Below, piece after piece: positions 1 to 5,034 of a stretch of 5,034 nt of DNA. Source of the DNA: an uncultured Bacteroidota bacterium (GTDB lineage: Bacteria; Bacteroidota; Bacteroidia; Chitinophagales; Chitinophagaceae); the NCBI GenBank assembly GCA_903835145.1, contig CAILMA010000480.1, positions 1 through 5,034 of the forward strand, written 5' to 3'. Positions within the stretch are counted from its first letter, which is position 1; each line of letters starts with the position of its first letter. Position numbers and translations under genes: made by a program. The notes beneath the pieces were generated by a model. The model had not been told where the DNA came from. It made no database searches and saw nothing but the letters and a program-made list of their open reading frames with translations.

Positions 1-60
1 CACCGTTACGTTATCGGGCAACTGGGCATCATAACGATCACCGAGCCATGCAGCATGCAT
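1..60 (-). CDS. 5' end of an unidentified third operon gene (partial)
   Basis: An open frame starts with ATG at 60-58 and runs off the left edge. The visible 20 residues are MHAAWLGDRYDAQLPDNVTV. Three observations support a real start. The ATG overlaps the TAA stop of the preceding gene by one base (TAATG), a usual arrangement for translationally coupled genes. A GAGG at 69-66 lies five bases before the ATG, a good Shine-Dalgarno spacing although it sits in the last codons of the upstream gene. The frame has no stop as far as it can be followed. The start is hydrophilic and shows no signal peptide or membrane segment, so a cytoplasmic product is more likely than an exported one. I do not recognise the family. 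Its position makes it a candidate third member of the O-acylation operon, but an unrelated co-transcribed gene is equally possible. Confidence 0.5.
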   Translation of the reverse strand, partial: MHAAWLGDRYDAQLPDNVTV

Positions 61-1022
61 TATTTCCTCAAACTATTTATGCTATCCAGGATTTTACTTG
101 CAATTTCACGCCTGAAATGGTCCGATTCGTAATAATTGTATTTATTGGTCGTGATTTCATTAATGCCCGAAAAATCGTAGATGTTTTTCCGGTCGAAGAT
201 ACTGTATAAAATATCCATATCTCCCGGGTTAAGCTTTACTTGATCGTATAATGCATTGATGATAATTATATAACTTGTATTGTGCTTTTTGAGAATAGCA
301 CTAATATTTTTAAGGCAGCTGATCTGTTCGCTTTCTATTATCGGCTTTCCAAATTGCTGAGCAGCGGGGCGGTCGAAGAAATATTCCTTTCGGGCATTAT
401 AGAAGGAATCTTTGTTGCGGGCTATCATCTCATCGCATTTTTCATAAAATGTCTTTTCTGGTGCAGTGCCTGTTGTTGATTTTTGGGTCAGCAATTTAAA
501 ATAGCTAACGATAAAGTCTCTGTCAAAAACATCCATAAAGTTTGCAACCTGAAAATCAATATTGCTTTCACCAGATAGTAATGGATGTTTGCGGAAAAGA
601 TGTCCCTTATTGTTGGTAGTGGTGCGCAAAAGTTGCTCATCAAAAACTAACAATACATTTTTTATCGCAGCTCCGCGCCTGTCTAAAAACTCAAGTTTTT
701 TCTCCACTCCATAAAGACTCTCCAACTGCGTAGCATATTGAAATATGGCATTAGATTTGAAAATGGGTTGTATATGCGGGCTAAAATAGAACTCTGCTCT
801 TGAGCTTCCGAATATATAGGAATCATAGTGAGCCTTTTCGTAATTTTCAAGGAACGTTTCGGTTTCCACGTAATCCTGATTGAGCTCAAGATGCTTTTTA
901 CGTGTTTCTTTCAAGTTGTTGTAGTGCCGCACAACGAGGAATGGATCGGCATAAAGGTAAAAACCAGCTATGAATAGCAGCGGAGCAATAGCAAGAAAAA
1001 TCTTAAAGTATAACCTCCTCAT
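60..1022 (-). CDS. Membrane-anchored SGNH/DltD/AlgX-like protein, partner of MBOAT acyltransferase
   Basis: This 320-residue protein has a short basic N-terminus (MRR) and one hydrophobic segment at about residues 5-25 with no lipobox cysteine, so it is probably a signal-anchored protein with its bulk in the periplasm. FGSSRAEF at 71-78 fits SGNH block I, with Ser74 in the position of the GDS nucleophile. Near the C-terminus YYESDHF (297-303) occupies the place of the DxxH block V, giving Glu299 and His302 as the likely acid-histidine pair, or Asp301 next to His302. IIIINALYDQ (252-261) may hold the block III Asn256. Overall similarity is to the poorly characterised proteins found beside MBOAT genes, analogous to AlgJ/AlgX and DltD, which act after the membrane acyltransferase. 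The start at 1022 is preferred over an in-frame ATG at 1109, because the extra 29 residues would lie inside the MBOAT gene and precede the signal anchor. Two bases separate it from the MBOAT stop, and the start has no Shine-Dalgarno upstream. The acceptor and the exact activity (transferase or esterase) are unknown. Confidence 0.8.
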   Translation of the reverse strand: MRRLYFKIFLAIAPLLFIAGFYLYADPFLVVRHYNNLKETRKKHLELNQDYVETETFLENYEKAHYDSYIFGSSRAEFYFSPHIQPIFKSNAIFQYATQLESLYGVEKKLEFLDRRGAAIKNVLLVFDEQLLRTTTNNKGHLFRKHPLLSGESNIDFQVANFMDVFDRDFIVSYFKLLTQKSTTGTAPEKTFYEKCDEMIARNKDSFYNARKEYFFDRPAAQQFGKPIIESEQISCLKNISAILKKHNTSYIIIINALYDQVKLNPGDMDILYSIFDRKNIYDFSGINEITTNKYNYYESDHFRREIASKILDSINSLRK

Positions 1023-1024
1023 GA

Positions 1025-2491
1025 TCAAAATTGAAAATAAATAAAACTGTGCTTTTCGTATACGCCAAAAAACAAGAGCAGTGCAAGTCCTGAATAATAC
1101 ACAGACCACCTAAATATGGCCGGCTTTTGGCTGAAAGTTTCACCCAGCCGATATTTTACCTGCACAATGTGGGTAAGCTCAAGAAAGAGAATTGCCAATA
1201 AGCCCGGATAAATGTATGAATTCAGGTTAGGTAAATTCAAAAAATACATTTTGTGAGTGATAAGCACCTTTTTTACTTCTGCCGGAATTTGACCAAGTTT
1301 TTTAATGATAAAAAACGCATCGCGAACGCTATTAGCTCTAAAAAAAATCCAGGCGAAAGTGACAAGGAAGAATGTAATAGTTACATTCACCAGATTTGAC
1401 AACCAAAGTATCCGGTTTATTCCTATGGCATTACTTGCTTGTTCTCTTACTTTTTTTGTGAGTATTGCGAATACGAGGTAAAAGCCATGCAATGCACCCC
1501 ATAGAATGAAAGTGAAATTAGCTCCGTGCCAAAAACCACTTACCAGAAAAACAAAAAACAAATTAAAATAAATACGGGGCACTGAAACTCTATTACCACC
1601 CAAAGAAATATAAAGATAATCCCTAAACCATGTAGACAGCGATATATGCCATCTTTTCCAAAACTCTGATATGTTGCGGGCATGATAGGGCTTGTTAAAG
1701 TTGGTCATGAGCTTAAATCCCATCACCCTTGCTGCACCTATAGCAATATCGGAATAGCCCGAGAAATCGCAAAAAATCTGAAACGCAAAAAACACGACGC
1801 TAATGGAGAGTGCAATACCTGAATAATCATGAGGATGGTTAAAAATAGGGTCGGTTACGAGTGTGAGTCGATCGGCTATGACGACTTTCTTTATAAGCCC
1901 CCACAACATAAGCCTGATGCCAGCGGCAACATTATCATATTCGAGTTGGTGCTTTTCATAAAACTGATGGAGGATATTTTGAGGACGCTCTATTGGCCCT
2001 GCAACTAACTGCGGATAGAACATAACATACAAAGCATAAATACCGAGGTGATGTTCGGCCTTTTGGTTACCCCTGTATACCTCAATGGTGTAGCTCATAG
2101 CCTGAAAGGTGTGAAAAGAAAGGCCGATCGGCAAAATGATATTTAATAGTGGTACGCTGTGCTCGCTTGCTGACAGGTGCAAAAGGTCATTTATATTGCC
2201 AGCAAAAAAATTGTAATATTTAAAGAAAGAAAGCACCCCAACGTTGGCCACGATGCTCATAATAAGGTACAATTTTCGTTTCTGCCCACTTGCTTTCTCT
2301 ATCATTATTCCCGCTATGTAATCGACAATAATGGTCAAAAACAAGATGAGAATGTAAATGGGTATAAAATACATGTAGAAAATGCAACTGGCCACAAGTA
2401 AGTGAAACCACCTGAATTTATGGGGCAATAAAAAATACAAGATAGTTACTACCGGAAAAAATATCAGAAACTGAAGCGAGTTAAATAACAT
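1025..2491 (-). CDS. MBOAT-family O-acyltransferase (AlgI/DltB-like)
   Basis: This 488-residue polytopic membrane protein has about ten or more hydrophobic segments spread from residue 5 to 478, and its length is normal for AlgI-type proteins. Recognisable family motifs in order are: SFFKYYNFF (88-96); PIGLSFHTFQAMSYTIEVYR (121-140); QLVAGPIERP (161-170); CDFSGYSDIAIGAARVMGF (241-259); FWKRWHISLSTWFRDYLYI (277-295), then LGGNR; GFWHGANFTFILWGALHG (319-336). His322 (WHGA) and His335 (ALHG) are the two conserved active-site histidines of the family. No motif is broken. Known relatives move an acyl group, usually acetyl or D-alanyl, from a cytoplasmic donor to a periplasmic polymer or to a partner protein. 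The tightly linked SGNH-like gene downstream fits that two-protein design. The ATG at 2491 gives the typical start (MLFNSLQFLIFF); an AAGG lies only three bases before it, too close to be a good ribosome site. The polymer substrate and acyl donor cannot be read from this sequence. The call is secure at family level only. Confidence 0.95.
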   Translation of the reverse strand: MLFNSLQFLIFFPVVTILYFLLPHKFRWFHLLVASCIFYMYFIPIYILILFLTIIVDYIAGIMIEKASGQKRKLYLIMSIVANVGVLSFFKYYNFFAGNINDLLHLSASEHSVPLLNIILPIGLSFHTFQAMSYTIEVYRGNQKAEHHLGIYALYVMFYPQLVAGPIERPQNILHQFYEKHQLEYDNVAAGIRLMLWGLIKKVVIADRLTLVTDPIFNHPHDYSGIALSISVVFFAFQIFCDFSGYSDIAIGAARVMGFKLMTNFNKPYHARNISEFWKRWHISLSTWFRDYLYISLGGNRVSVPRIYFNLFFVFLVSGFWHGANFTFILWGALHGFYLVFAILTKKVREQASNAIGINRILWLSNLVNVTITFFLVTFAWIFFRANSVRDAFFIIKKLGQIPAEVKKVLITHKMYFLNLPNLNSYIYPGLLAILFLELTHIVQVKYRLGETFSQKPAIFRWSVYYSGLALLLFFGVYEKHSFIYFQF

Positions 2492-2927
2492 AAACCTTAT
2501 AAGTAATGAAATATAATCATTTTGTAACCTTCGAACTTTGAAAAAATGCCTCCCACCGAGCCACCAATCTTATTTGTTTTTCTAAACGGCTCACCCTTTT
2601 CAAGGTTTGAGCTCAGCACTTTCACCTCTTTTAAAAAATAAATTATATCAAATTGCCATTGAAAATTGGCATCATGCAGATAGTGTCGTCATCCCCCGGG
2701 CCCCTCTGCTGCGAGCGGCAGAAGGGGTAATATGACATCCGATGTGCACGCCGAAATTAATAGTTTAAATGGTATAATAAGTGCTCCTACTTACAGCCGT
2801 TGTTTTTTCATTGCTTCTAAAACCAGTGCATACGAATATTGATGGATACCACTTTACATGCCAGCCATTGTAGCTCCACGCCAAAATATTCAACGCCCGA
2901 AAACACTCGAGATGAATACGCAATATA
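2492..2927. other. 436-base intergenic region without a convincing gene
   Basis: This gap lies between the stop of the secreted propeller gene and the start of the MBOAT gene, both on the minus strand. The frames I followed are short and show no recognisable protein; the longest noted is 36 codons on the plus strand at 2732-2842. No hairpin followed by a T-run lies just past the propeller stop, so its terminator, if intrinsic, is not obvious. The AT-rich stretch next to the MBOAT start (about 2492-2560) is where its promoter would be expected, but only a partial match to the Bacteroidota -7 element was seen there. The one distinct structure is the palindrome at 2688-2736, listed separately. 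The gap is long enough to suggest that the propeller gene and the acyltransferase operon are transcribed separately. Confidence 0.7.
2688..2736. repeat. GC-rich extended imperfect palindrome, REP-like candidate
   Basis: The core at 2701-2727 folds as CCCC-TCTGC-TG, loop CGAG, CG-GCAGA-A-GGGG: four C-G pairs, one bulged A (2723), then TCTGC with GCAGA, then a T-G and a G-C pair closing a four-base loop. Outside it, GTCAT (2688-2692) is matched by ATGAC (2732-2736), separated from the core by CCCCCGGG on one side and TAAT on the other. The element stands out as strongly GC-rich in an AT-rich gap. Neither strand has a T-run right after the stem, so a classical intrinsic terminator is unlikely, although an RNA hairpin protecting or ending the propeller transcript remains possible. 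A dispersed intergenic palindrome is an inference, because only one copy is in the window. Confidence 0.6.
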
Positions 2928-5034
2928 TTAATTTATGACCAGCATTCCGTTTTTACTGCCTTGCTCACCCTTTATTTCATAAAGATACATGCCAGGCGTA
3001 AGCGGATTCAAAGGTATCGGTGAGTTAGGCGCAACAATATTGCTGTAAACCTGCTGACCTGTTGTGGTATATATGTTCAAATGAAGAGTGGTCTGAATAT
3101 CGGTAAAAAGAGTGAGCGGATAGCCTGATTTTAGCGGGTTAGGACCAACTTTCACATCCAACGCAGTAGGTGTTGTCTGAGGAACAAAAGTATGATTCCG
3201 GGTAAAATTAAAGTCCCAGATTCCCCTTCCGTAGGTGCCAAATCTTATAGTCTTAGTACCCGGCAAGTATTCAACCGACCGCCATGTAACCACAGGGGTT
3301 GTTGAGTCTGCAAGGCTATACCAGCGGCTGGCAGCCCTTACGTACACATATGGTCCGGCATCGGTTGCAGCGAAAAGAAAGGAGTCGTTGCTGTAAGATG
3401 CCATGCTATTCACAAGCGTAGGAGGTAAACCTGTACCCATGGCAGTGAAAGTGACACCGTGGTCTTTTGAAACATAAACCGCCGGATTGCTGTAACCACT
3501 TCCACCATAATACACGGTATTAACCGAATCGACACTTGGCAGGATAGCAGCCCCATAAAGCCACATGCCGGAAACGCCGGTAAAGCCTGCTGTTTTGTTC
3601 CAGGAAGTACCGGCATCTGTGCTGTAAAAGAAGGTACCATCTTCGGTACCGGCATACATAAGGCTTGTGCTTCGAGTAGATACCGCAATGCACGAAACGC
3701 CGGAAGTACCTGAATTGGAATGCGTTCTAAAATTATAATTGTACTGGGTTGGGGTAACAGTATAACCACCTGAATTAGTGAGCACCAGGTGCGCGATGTA
3801 AGATCCCGAGTCGCCAGTTATGTTCCCACCGCCAATGAGTATTTCATCCTGAGTTGCACTATTAAAATAGTTGCTGGTTGGCATCATCCATCCGGCATTT
3901 GACTTTTGTGTGCCGTCCATGGTCCAGGATACGATATAAGCCGGGCTTGAAAGCGAATTGTAGAGGTATAAATTGCCACCAGGGTATTCGGGCCACAAAG
4001 TATTGCCTCCGCCTGTTATCCTCAGCTGGCCGTAGTCGCCGGAGATAACCTGATTTTCATTGATAAGGCCCGTTCCACTGCCTGCGTTTGTACTTTGGAG
4101 GCCTTGGTCCTGAGCACCACCTACAATAATATTCGAGTTTACAGGGCTTGTTATGTGGTCCCAAAGTTGATTAACATGAAGACCAAGAAGGCTGATATTA
4201 GACACCGTACTGAGTTGATCGTTAGTGATATAAGCACCACCATCGGTACCAACGAGACCAAATTCGGTGCCGCTTGCATACTGGAAGTAGCTGAAGTTGC
4301 GTAGGTCGGCATGAAGATCTGTAGCCATGGCACCATAATAGCTGCCCCAGGTATTCACAATTGTCCACGTTGCTCCACTATCATTACTACGGTAAGCCTC
4401 TACCCCTCCGTATTCAACATCGTTGGGGTGTTGGCTTGATACGCCTATGATGTAAGCATTGCTCACAGTACTTTTTAGCGACCAGCTGCTACCCATGCTG
4501 GTAGAGTGGTAGATATGTGAGCCGGCTGTGAGCGCGTAAAAGTGGGTTGTGCCCCCACTCACCATGCACTTCATGTCCACACTTGCATCGGCAGCATTGA
4601 TTGAAGATGACGAACCAGCAATTGAAACTACGCCACTATTGACGGCATAAAGCGTATCATCGATGCCAGATGTAACACCCAATGCATATAAGGTGGATGA
4701 GCCAACTGGCGTTGCGAAAGAAAGTTGATTATCTGAGTGATAAGGAAAATACCTTACCTGATGGAAAGAAGTACCGTGATCGGTTGATGCATAAAGGCAG
4801 AACTCGGCTGTCCATGAAGACGGTTCCCAGCCGTAGGTGATGCAATAGACTGTATGTGCAGCATCATTAACAGAAAACAGACGGAAAATATAATTGCCAC
4901 CCCATGCCACGGGGAAACTGATACCGGTGGATGAGTCGAAAGTTGTACCATTATTATCGGAGTACATTACCTTGAGGCCGGTACCTGCCAGCACTCTTGT
5001 GCTCCCTGTAGTGTTTGCTGTAACGCACATGGCA
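2928..5034 (-). CDS. Secreted Asp-box (BNR) beta-propeller protein with T9SS type A sorting tail (5' truncated)
   Basis: The frame is open at the right edge; the ATG at 5030 is an internal methionine (an in-frame Ala codon precedes it), so the true start and signal peptide lie outside. Residues are numbered from that Met. Asp-box-like motifs (S-x-D-x-G-x-x-W/F) occur at 24-31 (Asn for Asp), 82-89, 176-183 (Ser for Asp), 215-222 (SNDSGATW), 470-477 (STDAGTSW) and 521-528 (SKDHGVTF). The stretch around HVNQLWDHI and IIVGGAQDQGLQ (285-312), and IRFGTYGRGIWDF (595-607), are typical of sortilin/GH74-like multi-bladed propellers found in secreted Bacteroidota proteins. After a short linker, residues about 624-700 match a type A T9SS sorting domain: VGPNP (628-632), LNIYTTTGQQV (651-661), LTPGMYLYEI (677-686), ending in MLVIN. 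The product is therefore probably exported through the outer membrane and released or surface-attached. No catalytic residues can be assigned; it may be a glycan-binding or adhesive protein, a divergent glycosidase, or a scaffold. Base composition is visibly less AT-rich than in the neighbouring operon. Confidence 0.9.
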   Translation of the reverse strand, partial: AMCVTANTTGSTRVLAGTGLKVMYSDNNGTTFDSSTGISFPVAWGGNYIFRLFSVNDAAHTVYCITYGWEPSSWTAEFCLYASTDHGTSFHQVRYFPYHSDNQLSFATPVGSSTLYALGVTSGIDDTLYAVNSGVVSIAGSSSSINAADASVDMKCMVSGGTTHFYALTAGSHIYHSTSMGSSWSLKSTVSNAYIIGVSSQHPNDVEYGGVEAYRSNDSGATWTIVNTWGSYYGAMATDLHADLRNFSYFQYASGTEFGLVGTDGGAYITNDQLSTVSNISLLGLHVNQLWDHITSPVNSNIIVGGAQDQGLQSTNAGSGTGLINENQVISGDYGQLRITGGGNTLWPEYPGGNLYLYNSLSSPAYIVSWTMDGTQKSNAGWMMPTSNYFNSATQDEILIGGGNITGDSGSYIAHLVLTNSGGYTVTPTQYNYNFRTHSNSGTSGVSCIAVSTRSTSLMYAGTEDGTFFYSTDAGTSWNKTAGFTGVSGMWLYGAAILPSVDSVNTVYYGGSGYSNPAVYVSKDHGVTFTAMGTGLPPTLVNSMASYSNDSFLFAATDAGPYVYVRAASRWYSLADSTTPVVTWRSVEYLPGTKTIRFGTYGRGIWDFNFTRNHTFVPQTTPTALDVKVGPNPLKSGYPLTLFTDIQTTLHLNIYTTTGQQVYSNIVAPNSPIPLNPLTPGMYLYEIKGEQGSKNGMLVIN

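Noticed and set aside
1014..1019. AGGAGG on the minus strand, a perfect Shine-Dalgarno-like hexamer
   Set aside because: It forms codons 2 and 3 (Arg-Arg) just after the chosen ATG, and no start codon follows at a usable distance, so it is most likely a coincidence of the basic N-terminus.
60..1109. Longer form of the SGNH-like protein starting at the upstream in-frame ATG (1109)
   Set aside because: The additional 29 residues would overlap the MBOAT coding sequence by 85 bases and would put a second hydrophobic stretch before a good signal anchor; the start at 1022 sits two bases after the MBOAT stop.
2177..2401. Plus-strand ORF of 74 codons opposite the MBOAT gene, and similar opposite-strand or out-of-frame ORFs at 282-479, 683-889, 2220-2411, 3410-3769, 4095-4304, 4151-4336 and 4754-4951
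   Set aside because: All lie inside well-supported coding regions in other frames, show no recognisable protein features, and look like shadow ORFs.
2508..2515. TATATTTC on the minus strand as a -7 promoter element (consensus TAnnTTTG) for the MBOAT operon
   Set aside because: Five of six fixed positions match, but no TTTG-like -33 element lies at the expected spacing, and such matches are common by chance in AT-rich DNA.
2654..2671. Inverted repeat TGCCA...TGGCA with an eight-base loop
   Set aside because: A five-base stem is too short to separate from chance, and no T-run follows on either strand.
2732..2842. 36-codon plus-strand ORF in the intergenic gap
   Set aside because: Its ATG lies in the arm of the palindrome, the product resembles nothing known, and no ribosome site or promoter supports it.

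Overview
The window most likely comes from a Bacteroidota genome. The best evidence is the C-terminal domain of the gene at the right-hand edge, which looks like a type A type IX secretion (T9SS) sorting signal, a secretion route confined essentially to this phylum. Weaker support is the AT-rich DNA with mostly no Shine-Dalgarno sequence before starts, and an AlgI/DltB-like acyltransferase paired with an SGNH-like protein. All genes supported here lie on the minus strand, so transcription runs from high to low coordinates.

Reading in the direction of transcription: (1) 5034-2928 is the C-terminal ~700 residues of a large secreted protein of Asp-box (BNR) beta-propeller repeats ending in the T9SS tail; its N-terminus lies outside the window. 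(2) 2927-2492 is a 436-base intergenic stretch with no convincing gene. Its one notable feature is a GC-rich extended palindrome at 2688-2736 that resembles a dispersed REP-like element more than a terminator. (3) 2491-1025 encodes a complete 488-residue MBOAT-family O-acyltransferase with all the expected motifs and histidines. (4) 1022-60 encodes a 320-residue membrane-anchored SGNH/DltD/AlgX-like protein starting two bases after the MBOAT stop. (5) 60-1 is the first 20 codons of a third gene whose ATG shares one base with the preceding stop (TAATG) and has a well-placed GAGG; its product is not recognisable from so short a stretch.

The three left-hand genes are packed as an operon. By analogy with AlgI/AlgJ/AlgX and DltB/DltD, the inferred function is transfer of acyl groups across the membrane by the MBOAT protein, with the SGNH-like protein handing them to, or acting on, a glycan or other acceptor in the periplasm. 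The acceptor cannot be named from this window. The propeller gene upstream is separated by the long gap, is visibly less AT-rich, and probably belongs to a separate transcription unit. The window holds no proven new system; the points most worth follow-up are the O-acylation cassette with its unidentified third gene, the ExxH variant in the SGNH-like protein, and the intergenic palindrome.
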